A stretch of DNA of 31,110 nucleotides, from assembly GCA_030835005.1 (NCBI GenBank), contig JAUQWT010000385.1:1-31110 (forward strand), read 5' to 3'. Under the pieces are notes generated by a model, which saw only the letters and a program-made list of their open reading frames with translations, was not told the origin of the DNA and made no database searches. The DNA is from Ignavibacteria bacterium (lineage in GTDB: Bacteria > Bacteroidota > Ignavibacteria > Tepidaquicellales > OLB5). The position numbers and the translations under genes are program-made. Positions within the stretch are counted from its first letter, which is position 1, and each line of letters begins with the position of its first letter. This document shows positions 1 through 7,927 of this stretch, piece by piece.

Positions 1-645
1 AGTATTAAGTATTTTCTTACCCGTTGAAGTTTCTACTTCTCTTCCGTCGATTTTCTGCATAAGGTCATTCATATCTGCGGCGATAAGATCAATCACACTA
101 TCTTTCAATGCTTCTGTTTCAGTGATAGATACACTTTTCCTAACAGCATCTTCAGCCCAGATTACATTACGTTTCCTTTTTTCGCTTATCGAGCGGATGA
201 ATGCTGCGGCATCGTTAGTAACTTTTTCGCTCATGGTTGAGTCCATCCCGCCCTGTGTGTTCACCGGATGTGATGCTCCTATATTAGTGCCCGGCGCCAT
301 AACAGCAATGTTAGAGGCAAGCGTTATGAATACTCCGGCAGAAGCCGCCTGTGAGCCGCTTGGAGATACGAACACAATTACTGGAATAGGTGAAGTAAGC
401 AGATCGCTTACTATATATCTTGTTGATTTAAGCAAGCCCCCCGGTGTGTTAAGCTCTATTACAAGGCACTCTGCACCTTTGTTTTTGGCTTCTTCGATCG
501 CCTTATGAATATAATCTGAAGTTGAAGGGTTAATAGAGCCGTCTATTTTTATGAGGTAAACTTCCGGTGTTTTTTGCGATACAGCTTCACCGCAAAAGGC
601 ACATAACAGGGCAAACAGAAATATTGATCTCAGATAGACTTTCAT
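1..645 (-). CDS. NfeD/ClpP-class membrane-associated serine protease, 3' end outside window
   Basis: The first 215 codons of a leftward gene are present; no stop occurs before base 1, so the C-terminal part is missing. It opens at ATG 645 with a signal-peptide-like stretch (residues 1-24: one Lys and one Arg, then a hydrophobic core). The rest matches the ClpP-fold domain of NfeD-type proteases: ELNTPGG at 64-70, the nucleophile region SQAASAG with Ser102, GASHPV at 123-128, and a candidate general-base Lys141. The 39-residue Ser-Lys spacing is close to that of the archaeal PH1510 protease (Ser97/Lys138), a Ser-Lys dyad enzyme that cleaves hydrophobic stomatin segments. The family usually continues into membrane helices and an OB-fold NfeD domain, which would lie beyond the left edge, often followed by a stomatin/SPFH gene. 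The gene is divergent from rho across a 236-base gap. The family is confident; substrate and partner are not visible. Confidence 0.88.
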   Translation of the reverse strand, partial: MKVYLRSIFLFALLCAFCGEAVSQKTPEVYLIKIDGSINPSTSDYIHKAIEEAKNKGAECLVIELNTPGGLLKSTRYIVSDLLTSPIPVIVFVSPSGSQAASAGVFITLASNIAVMAPGTNIGASHPVNTQGGMDSTMSEKVTNDAAAFIRSISEKRKRNVIWAEDAVRKSVSITETEALKDSVIDLIAADMNDLMQKIDGREVETSTGKKILNT

Positions 646-715
646 ATTTGGTTTGATTATTAACAAAAATAATGAAAAATTAGCTCAAATAATCAGCATA
701 TTTTAAATATTTCTA

Positions 716-746
716 TTGAATTATAGCCGAAAGTTGTGTATATTTG
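716..746 (+). promoter_or_regulatory. Putative Bacteroidota-type promoter for rho
   Basis: TTG at 716-718 is followed after 20 bases by TATATTTG at 739-746. This fits the -33 (TTTG/TTG) and -7 (TAnnTTTG) elements recognised by the primary sigma factor of Bacteroidota, including the spacing. Transcription would start near 750-754 and leave a rho leader of about 130 bases. The match is by eye; no expression evidence is available. Confidence 0.5.
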
Positions 747-753
747 TACCGTT

Positions 754-881
754 ATTAACTCTCATCATATAACACCCGGATTTAATTTAATTCGAGATTT
801 ATCTGTTACTTTCTGAGATTATCCCAAAAAAACTTCCAGATATTACAAATCCAAACTAAAATAAACTAATTTAATTGCATT
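754..881 (+). promoter_or_regulatory. Long, G-poor 5' leader of rho
   Basis: About 130 untranslated bases separate the predicted start site from the rho ATG. The last part, 840-876, contains no G and several scattered C residues, the composition Rho prefers for loading. In E. coli, rho is autoregulated by Rho-dependent termination in its own leader. The same could happen here, but this is inference from composition only. No stable hairpin or small ORF was seen. Confidence 0.3.
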
Positions 882-2165
882 ATGGCATCAGAGAAAAAAG
901 AAGATATTAAGCCTTCTATGGACGTAGTTGAGCTAAAGAAGAAAAAAATTGGAGACCTTTATGAAATTGCAAAGGCCTTAAAGATGGAAGGTTACAGCGA
1001 CCTAAGAAAACAGGAACTCATTTACAAGATCCTTGAAACGGGCACTCAAAAAGACGGAGTAGCTTACAGCAAGGGCGTACTGGATGTTTTGCCTGATGGT
1101 TACGGTTTTCTGAGGTCATCTGACTATAATTATCTTTCATCCCCGGATGACGTGTATGTTTCTCCGTCACAGATCAAAAAGTTTGCGCTCCGCACAGGTG
1201 ATACCGTAAGCGGGCAGGTAAGGCCGCCAAAAGACGGTGAAAGATTTTTTGCGCTTTTAAGGGTAGATAAAGTTAACGGTGTTGACCCGGAAAAGATGAG
1301 AGAAAGAACTCTCTTCGATAACCTTACTCCGTTATATGCCAACGAGAGGCTTAACCTGGAGATATCTCCCGGCGAGTATGTCACAAGGATAATGAATCTC
1401 TTCATGCCAATTGGAAAAGGAAACAGGGGTATGATAGTTTCTCCGCCAAAAGCAGGAAAAACTATTTTGCTCCAGCAAATAGCAAATGCAATTTCAAAGA
1501 ACCATCCCGAAGTAGAGCTTATAGTACTGCTTATTGATGAGCGTCCCGAAGAAGTAACAGATATGGAGCGTTCTGTAAAAGCGGAAGTGATAAGCTCAAC
1601 CTTTGACGAACCGCCTGAAAGGCACGTCCAGGTATCGGATATAGTTCTTGAAAAAGCCAAGAGATTAACCGAAGCAAGAAAAGATGTTGTAATACTCTTA
1701 GATAGTATTACCCGTCTTGCAAGGGCGCATAATACCGTAGTTCCGCACAGCGGAAAGATACTTTCCGGCGGTGTTGATGCAAATGCGCTTCACAGGCCAA
1801 AAAGATTTTTCGGCGCAGCACGTAATATTGAAGAAGGCGGCAGCTTAACCATTATAGCTACTGCCCTTGTTGAAACAGGAAGCAGAATGGATGAAGTAAT
1901 TTTTGAAGAGTTCAAAGGTACGGGCAATATGGAAATTGTGCTTGACAGGAAACTTGCCGATAAGAGAATTTTCCCGGCCATTGATCTAAATAAATCAGGA
2001 ACACGAAAGGAAGAATTGCTGCTTGATGAAGAGGAGCTAAGCAAAGTTTGGCTGCTCAGAAAGATACTCAGCGATTACTCGCAGGTTGAAGCAATGGAAT
2101 TCCTCCTTGGTAAAATGAAAGGAACAAGAAACAACAAAGAGTTCTTAAAGAGCATGAACTCATAG
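882..2165 (+). CDS. rho: Transcription termination factor Rho
   Basis: This 427-residue protein is the hexameric RNA helicase that ends transcription at Rho-dependent sites. The order is classic. A Rho_N helical domain lies at about 14-52. The cold-shock-like primary RNA-binding domain at about 60-135 includes GVLDVLPDGYGFLR. The RecA-like ATPase follows, with P-loop PPKAGKT at about 188-194, Walker B VVILLDS near 268-274, and the Q/R-loop region GGVDANALHRPKRFFG through FKGTGNMEIVLDRKLADKR. The length is close to E. coli Rho (419), so the long basic insertion known from Bacteroides Rho is absent. The ATG at 882 gives a normal N terminus. The next gene begins 52 bases after the stop. Confidence 0.98.
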   Translation: MASEKKEDIKPSMDVVELKKKKIGDLYEIAKALKMEGYSDLRKQELIYKILETGTQKDGVAYSKGVLDVLPDGYGFLRSSDYNYLSSPDDVYVSPSQIKKFALRTGDTVSGQVRPPKDGERFFALLRVDKVNGVDPEKMRERTLFDNLTPLYANERLNLEISPGEYVTRIMNLFMPIGKGNRGMIVSPPKAGKTILLQQIANAISKNHPEVELIVLLIDERPEEVTDMERSVKAEVISSTFDEPPERHVQVSDIVLEKAKRLTEARKDVVILLDSITRLARAHNTVVPHSGKILSGGVDANALHRPKRFFGAARNIEEGGSLTIIATALVETGSRMDEVIFEEFKGTGNMEIVLDRKLADKRIFPAIDLNKSGTRKEELLLDEEELSKVWLLRKILSDYSQVEAMEFLLGKMKGTRNNKEFLKSMNS

Positions 2166-2217
2166 TTCATAATGTTGTTTCAGTGTTCTCAAAATCGAAG
2201 GTGAAGACCGGGATTCA

Positions 2218-3801
2218 ATGAAAAAAGAGATTATAATTAATTCGAATGCCGATGAAAACAGGATCGCAATTACCGAAGACGGCAAGCTATCCGAGCTTTT
2301 TATTGAAAACGAAGAGTATGAAAAAGTAGTCGGCGATATATACCTGGGCAAAGTGGCAAAAGTCATTCCGGGTATAAAAGCAGCATTTATAGACCTGGGA
2401 TTTAAGCAGGACGCATTCCTCCATTTTTCGGATGTTGGCGACCAGGCTGAAGACCTGAAGACATTACTCGGCGAAGATTCTGAAATAGATGACGACGATG
2501 ATGATGAAGAAGACACTCCCCCCCAAAGAAACCAGCAAAACGGCAAGAGAGGAAGAAGTCCGCTCCCGCGTTTGGAGCGCGGTCAAAGGATCATTGTGCA
2601 GATAACCAAAGAACCCGTCGGCAACAAAGGCGTTCGGGTTACTTCTAAAGTCTCTCTTCCCGGCAGATATCTGGTATTCCTTCCGTTTGAAAATAAAGTC
2701 AATGCTTCAAAACAGATCCAGAATTTGCGTGAAAAACGCAGATTGAAAAATATTGTAAGAAATTACCGTAATTCGCGCGGCCTTGAATTCGGAGCAATAA
2801 TTCGCACTGTTGCAGAAGATACAGAAGATAAGGCTATTTTAGAGGATCTGGAAAACTTGTACAACACTTGGAAGGACATTGAAAAGCAAGTGAAGACCGG
2901 TACTCCCCCTGTACTGTTATTCAAAGATCTATCCGTCACAACAGGAGTTATCCGAGACCTCTTCAGAGATGATGTTGAAAAGGTTATAGTTGATAATAAG
3001 AAGATGCATAAGGAGATCCAGAATTATGTCAGGATCAACTCCCCTGCTCTTTTAAACAAGGTTGAGCTGTATAAAGGCTCGAAAGCACTGTTTGATAACT
3101 ACGGGATCGAACAGGAAATACATTTGACACTTGGCAAACGTGTACCGCTGAAGATCGGCGGGCATTTGATCATTGAAAAGACAGAGGCAATGTATGTTAT
3201 TGATGTCAATAGCGGCAAGTATGCTAAAAGTAAAGACCAGGAAACCAATTCGCTTAAAACAAATCTTGATTCGGCCAGAGAGATCGTCAGGCAAGTCAGA
3301 CTTAGAGATTTGGGAGGTATCATTGTAATAGATTTTATTGATGTGTACGACGATAAGAACAAGAAAAAGGTTTATGATGAACTGAAAAAAGAATTCCGCA
3401 AAGATAGGGCAAAAGTCACTATTTTACCAATGAGTGAATTCGGTCTGGTTCAGATAACCAGGCAAAGGGTAAGAGAAAACGTAGTTCGTTCAATAACAGA
3501 ACAGTGCCCATTATGCGGCGGCAGCGGAATCATAGAGAGTTCAACAAACATCCTGACCAGAATAGAAAGATGGATAAAGCGCTATAAGCTTGATAAATCG
3601 CGTGCATCCGGAAAATTGGTACTGAAGGTCCACCCGATGGTTTTTAAGCATCTCAAAGAAGGAACCATCAGCAACATGACAAGACTTGCATTCAAGTATC
3701 TTCTTAGAATATCTCTTGAGGAAGATTCATCTCTTGCATTCCAGGAATTCCGTTTTATTCAGGTCAAAACAAAAGAAGACATTACTGCAAAGTATTCTTA
3801 A
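2218..3801 (+). CDS. rng: Ribonuclease G/E
   Basis: This 527-residue endoribonuclease acts in rRNA processing and mRNA decay. An S1 domain (about 36-166) starts in GDIYLGKVAKVIPG and is interrupted by an acidic, low-complexity insert (about 80-118, with a D/E run at 91-99, then Q/N- and R/K-rich residues) before RLERGQRIIVQ resumes the fold. The 5'-sensor/RNase H-like and DNase I-like parts follow. Asp329 (VIDVNSG) and Asp372 (VIDFIDV) match the Mg-binding pair Asp303/Asp346 of E. coli RNase E. Cys430 and Cys433 (CPLC) match the Zn-link. The protein ends soon after the catalytic core and lacks the long degradosome scaffold of RNase E, so RNase G is the better name. nadB starts three bases after the stop. 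No convincing Shine-Dalgarno sequence precedes ATG 2218. Confidence 0.95.
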   Translation: MKKEIIINSNADENRIAITEDGKLSELFIENEEYEKVVGDIYLGKVAKVIPGIKAAFIDLGFKQDAFLHFSDVGDQAEDLKTLLGEDSEIDDDDDDEEDTPPQRNQQNGKRGRSPLPRLERGQRIIVQITKEPVGNKGVRVTSKVSLPGRYLVFLPFENKVNASKQIQNLREKRRLKNIVRNYRNSRGLEFGAIIRTVAEDTEDKAILEDLENLYNTWKDIEKQVKTGTPPVLLFKDLSVTTGVIRDLFRDDVEKVIVDNKKMHKEIQNYVRINSPALLNKVELYKGSKALFDNYGIEQEIHLTLGKRVPLKIGGHLIIEKTEAMYVIDVNSGKYAKSKDQETNSLKTNLDSAREIVRQVRLRDLGGIIVIDFIDVYDDKNKKKVYDELKKEFRKDRAKVTILPMSEFGLVQITRQRVRENVVRSITEQCPLCGGSGIIESSTNILTRIERWIKRYKLDKSRASGKLVLKVHPMVFKHLKEGTISNMTRLAFKYLLRISLEEDSSLAFQEFRFIQVKTKEDITAKYS

Positions 3802-3804
3802 ACA

Positions 3805-5421
3805 TTGAGGCTTAAAACCGACATATTGGTAATAGGCAGCGGAATAGCAGGACTCTCCTTTGCGATAAAAGCTTCCAGATATGCCCGGGTTTTAATAATC
3901 ACAAAAAAAGAATCTGCAGAATCAAACACTAACTACGCTCAAGGCGGCATAGCAACAGTAATATCACCGGATGACTCCTACGAAATGCATATCAAAGATA
4001 CACTGGATTGCGGTGCCGGGCTGTGTCACAAAGAAGCAGTAGAGCAGATTGTGAAAAACGGACCTGAACTGATAAGAGAACTGATCGAACTCGGCGTCAA
4101 ATTCAGCCGTGATGAGGGAAAGCTTGAGCTTGGCAGAGAAGGCGGCCACTCACAAAAACGTATCATTCATGCCAAAGACCTTACTGGCAAAGAGATAGAG
4201 AGAGCACTCCTTTATAATGTAAAACACAACAACAATATCAAAGTATTTGAACATCACTCAGCTATTGACCTTATAACCGAACATAATTTTATAAGAAAGA
4301 CTGCCCCCAGAAAAAGAAATTGTTACGGCGCATATGTGTATGATGAGAAAAAGAACAGGATCAAAACAGTTTTATCAAAGTTGACAATAATTTGCACCGG
4401 CGGCATAGGACAAGTTTACCTGCATACAACAAACCCGGCCATAGCTACCGGTGATGGTATTGCAATGGGCTACCGCAGCGGCTGCAGGATCGGCGATATG
4501 GAATTCGTCCAGTTCCACCCTACCAGTCTATATCATGGCAATACTGAAAGCGATAACGCTCAGGCTTTTCTGATTTCAGAAGCAATGAGAGGAGCAGGCG
4601 CCGTGTTAAGGACTAGAAACGGCAAGGAGTTTATGCATAAGTATGACAAGCGTAAATCACTTGCACCGCGTGATATTGTAGCCAGGGCAATTGATAATGA
4701 AATGAAAAAGAACGGTGATGATTTTGTGTATCTGGATATCACTTCTTTATCAAAAGAAAAAATACGGCATGAATTTCCAAACATTTACAGGAAATGCCTT
4801 TCCATAGGTCTGGATATTTCAAAAAATTACATTCCCGTAGTACCTGCTGCCCATTATGGATGCGGTGGTATAGTCAGTGATCTTAACGGTAAGACATCGC
4901 TATCGAGGCTGTTTGTTCTTGGGGAATCATCTATGACAGGAGTACACGGAGCAAACCGCCTTGCATCAAATTCGCTGCTTGAGGCGCTTGTGTTTGCAGA
5001 TAAGGCGAGCAAAGTATGTGAGAAAGATGTAAAATCGATTTCAGATAAGTACAATTCCAGCGTTCCCGACTGGGATGCTTCAGGGACTATAAATACTGAA
5101 GAATGGATACTAATTTCTCAGAACAAAAACGAAATTAAGCAGATAATGTCTAATTATGTTGGGATTGTGAGATCAAATCTCAGACTCCACAGGGCACTTA
5201 GAAGAATTAAGCTCATCCGGGACGAAATTGAAGTGTTTTATAAGAAAACCTGCGTAAATCGTGAACTTCTAGAATTACGAAATATGGTCTTAATCTCATA
5301 TTTGATCATACGTTCTGCGCTTCTGCGAAAAGAATCGCGCGGCCTGCATTACAGTACAGACTATCCGAAAACAAACAAAAGATTTCAGAGAGATACGATT
5401 ATTTCTAACAAAACAGTTTAG
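3805..5421 (+). CDS. nadB: L-aspartate oxidase
   Basis: NadB oxidises L-aspartate to iminoaspartate, the first step of bacterial NAD synthesis, with FAD. The 538-residue length equals the family norm (E. coli 540). The FAD-binding GSGIAGL begins at residue 11. Family motifs follow in order: NYAQGGIA, GREGGHSQKRIIHAKD, a substrate-binding APRDIVARAID, PAAHYGCGGI, and the second FAD loop GESSMTGVHGANRLASNSL. The C-terminal helical domain ends with the conserved RKESRGLHYSTDYP. The start must be TTG at 3805: the frame is stopped by TAA at 3799-3801 (the stop of the RNase G gene), and the next Met lies far past the FAD loop. Quinolinate synthase (nadA) and nadC are not in the window. The next gene starts 9 bases after the stop. 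Confidence 0.97.
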   Translation: MRLKTDILVIGSGIAGLSFAIKASRYARVLIITKKESAESNTNYAQGGIATVISPDDSYEMHIKDTLDCGAGLCHKEAVEQIVKNGPELIRELIELGVKFSRDEGKLELGREGGHSQKRIIHAKDLTGKEIERALLYNVKHNNNIKVFEHHSAIDLITEHNFIRKTAPRKRNCYGAYVYDEKKNRIKTVLSKLTIICTGGIGQVYLHTTNPAIATGDGIAMGYRSGCRIGDMEFVQFHPTSLYHGNTESDNAQAFLISEAMRGAGAVLRTRNGKEFMHKYDKRKSLAPRDIVARAIDNEMKKNGDDFVYLDITSLSKEKIRHEFPNIYRKCLSIGLDISKNYIPVVPAAHYGCGGIVSDLNGKTSLSRLFVLGESSMTGVHGANRLASNSLLEALVFADKASKVCEKDVKSISDKYNSSVPDWDASGTINTEEWILISQNKNEIKQIMSNYVGIVRSNLRLHRALRRIKLIRDEIEVFYKKTCVNRELLELRNMVLISYLIIRSALLRKESRGLHYSTDYPKTNKRFQRDTIISNKTV

Positions 5422-5430
5422 TATATACAG

Positions 5431-7893
5431 ATGAGTTCAAAACCAATAATTCAGAAAAAAGAAATATTGACATATAAGCACAAAGCAGGATTGATGCTGG
5501 TTTCTCTCAGCGCTTTAGTGCTTGAGTTTACATTGATAAGAGTGCTTTCAGTATCGCTATGGTATCACTTTGCATTTATGATCATCAGTATTGCTTTGCT
5601 GGGCTTAGGAATCAGCGGAGTTACGATAATACTTTCAAAAAGGATCAATAAGGCTGAATTAAATTCTTTTCTGACCGTTACATCATTGCTTTATTCTTTA
5701 TCTGTAATTGTTTCATTTGTTTTGTTAAACAGAATCCCATTCGACCCTTTCAGTTTACTCTTGGATTCTTATCAGATTATTTACCTGCCAATTTATTATT
5801 TACTGATAACACTTCCTTTTTTTCTTGCTGGGTTGATTATTGGACAGTTATTCAGCCGCTTCAGAACAAGCATAAATAAACTATACTTCTATGATCTTGT
5901 AGGTGCAGGTTTAAGCTGTTTTGTGTTTATTCTTGTTTTGCCAAAGTTCGGAGGTTCAGGAGGTATTGCAGCAGCATCAATGCTGGGATGCTTTGCAGTG
6001 TTTCTGTTTGCAATGGTAAAAAACAGGATGCAAACCATTGGGCTATTCTCTGCTTTCATATTAATGGTTGTTAACGGTCTTTTTCTAACGAATCCTGATG
6101 TTTATTTGCCAATCTCAATATCAACAAACAAGGTTTACGGGAATTATATGAACGAAAACCCTGACTTAAGGCTTCTGACAAAATGGAATTCATTCTCAAA
6201 AGTTGATGTATTGAAAGACGATGAAGAAGCAGTTGATGACTACCCTGTTTACACAGCAATTATCGATGCCGGCAATTCAACAACAAACATCCCTAAAGTA
6301 CCAAACATATTAGACTCTTCAAGCAGGCCGCCATTTGATGCATCAAATTTAGCAATGCTTCTGAAGAGGGATGATACAGCAAAGGTCTTTATTCTTGGTT
6401 CAGGCGGAGGCGGAGAAATACTTTCCGCATTGACTAATAATGCTGGATCTGTTACTGCAGTTGAGATAAATCCGATATTGAACGATCTTGTTGAGAAGGA
6501 TCTTGCGGGTTATTGGACAACAGGCCTGGCAAAAGATAAACGGGTTAAAATCATAACCGATGATGCACGCAGCTGGCTGAGGGGAAAGAGAATTAAGTAT
6601 GATGTGATAATTAGTGCCCACACAATATCAGCATCAGCAACAAACAGCGGTGCAATGAGTCTTGTTGAAAATTATATTCTGACAGAAGAAGCGTTGAGAG
6701 AATACCTGCAGCACCTGGATATAAACGGAATACTTTACATTACCAGACCGGAGGCACAGATCCCAAAACTGGTGACTTCGATCAAAATTGCCCAGCAGAA
6801 AAACGGCGGATCAGATACAAAAACTCAGTTTTACCTGTTTAAGCGCCCGCCCGGCGAGTTTGAGAAAGACGTAAGCTACCTTTCGGGCGTCCTTTACAAA
6901 AAAAGCGGCTTCGATGAATTTGATATCCAGCGCCTGAAGACCATGACAGCATTATTGAATCTTGAGACGATATATGACCCAACCTCTAAGCAGGCCGGGA
7001 TATTTAATGACATAATTCAAAGCAATGACATTTATGAAACAGTAAAACGATATCCTGATAGAAAGCTCCTTCCGGCTACTGATGACAATCCGTATTTTGA
7101 GCATAACACCGATTTTACTGATCTGAATATAAGCAATATCAAAGAGTCTTTTTCGCAGACCGATAGAGCTCTTGTTACGATGAGCCAAAGGCCGATTGCA
7201 GAATCTACACTTGTTGTATTGCTAATCCAAACCATTCTGATCTCCGGATTTCTGATTTTTCTTCCTATTTATCTGAGAACCCGGAAAGATCCTGAATTCA
7301 AAAAAATGAAGAAAGCCAAATATCTTCTGTACTTTGCACTATTAGGGCTTGGTTATATAATAGTTGAAATATGCCTCATCCAGAAGTTCACATTATTCCT
7401 TGGGCAGCCTGTTTACACAATGTTGACTGTAATTTCTACAATGCTGATATTTTCGGGGATCGGGAGTATGTTTTCCGAGAAGATAATCAGTTTGTTCAAA
7501 GGTAATGTGAATATTGTATATATTATTATTGCTGTTCTTACACTTTCACTTGGACTGTTGAATTCTTTGATATTCGAATCACTGGTAAGAACAGATATTT
7601 TATGGAGAGTAGTTATTTCAATTGCACTGATTGCGCCATTGGCATTATTTATGGGAATACCTTTCCCTTATGGAATGAGCAGAATAGATAGTAACGCCAA
7701 GTATCTTGTTGCTTATGGCTGGGGGGTAAACGGTTTTTTCTCAGTACTGGGAAGTGTTCTAGTTGTAATGTTATCTATGAGTTATGGATTCTTGACTGTA
7801 TTTATAATCGCTGCTTTACTGTATCTGGCAGCAATGTTCACTGTTAAGAAATTGACATCAATTGCTGCAGTGAATGCAACGGTAAAGGGTTAA
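5431..7893 (+). CDS. Polytopic membrane protein with spermidine-synthase-like methyltransferase-fold domain
   Basis: This 820-residue protein has three parts. Roughly six or seven membrane helices lie at residues 15-225. A soluble Rossmann domain of the spermidine synthase/SAM-dependent type spans about 260-545. A second set of six or seven helices covers about 590-815. The nucleotide loop FILGSGGGGE (320-329) resembles the GGGDG loop of spermidine synthases, followed by an acidic VEINP and DDARSWL. A late TDDNPYF motif is typical of the large fused spermidine-synthase/transporter-like family. True aminopropyltransferases are soluble and about 280 residues long, so polyamine synthesis cannot be assumed; the reaction and substrate are unknown. 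The gene follows nadB by 9 bases and converges on murA, 34 bases away. Confidence 0.75.
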   Translation: MSSKPIIQKKEILTYKHKAGLMLVSLSALVLEFTLIRVLSVSLWYHFAFMIISIALLGLGISGVTIILSKRINKAELNSFLTVTSLLYSLSVIVSFVLLNRIPFDPFSLLLDSYQIIYLPIYYLLITLPFFLAGLIIGQLFSRFRTSINKLYFYDLVGAGLSCFVFILVLPKFGGSGGIAAASMLGCFAVFLFAMVKNRMQTIGLFSAFILMVVNGLFLTNPDVYLPISISTNKVYGNYMNENPDLRLLTKWNSFSKVDVLKDDEEAVDDYPVYTAIIDAGNSTTNIPKVPNILDSSSRPPFDASNLAMLLKRDDTAKVFILGSGGGGEILSALTNNAGSVTAVEINPILNDLVEKDLAGYWTTGLAKDKRVKIITDDARSWLRGKRIKYDVIISAHTISASATNSGAMSLVENYILTEEALREYLQHLDINGILYITRPEAQIPKLVTSIKIAQQKNGGSDTKTQFYLFKRPPGEFEKDVSYLSGVLYKKSGFDEFDIQRLKTMTALLNLETIYDPTSKQAGIFNDIIQSNDIYETVKRYPDRKLLPATDDNPYFEHNTDFTDLNISNIKESFSQTDRALVTMSQRPIAESTLVVLLIQTILISGFLIFLPIYLRTRKDPEFKKMKKAKYLLYFALLGLGYIIVEICLIQKFTLFLGQPVYTMLTVISTMLIFSGIGSMFSEKIISLFKGNVNIVYIIIAVLTLSLGLLNSLIFESLVRTDILWRVVISIALIAPLALFMGIPFPYGMSRIDSNAKYLVAYGWGVNGFFSVLGSVLVVMLSMSYGFLTVFIIAALLYLAAMFTVKKLTSIAAVNATVKG

Positions 7894-7927
7894 GTTTTCT
7901 TTTGCAGCTATTGACTAGGGGTATTAC

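Noticed and set aside
1130..1660. 176-codon ORF antisense to rho
   Set aside because: It is a shadow of the conserved rho coding frame; its Ser/Thr/Leu-rich translation matches no family.
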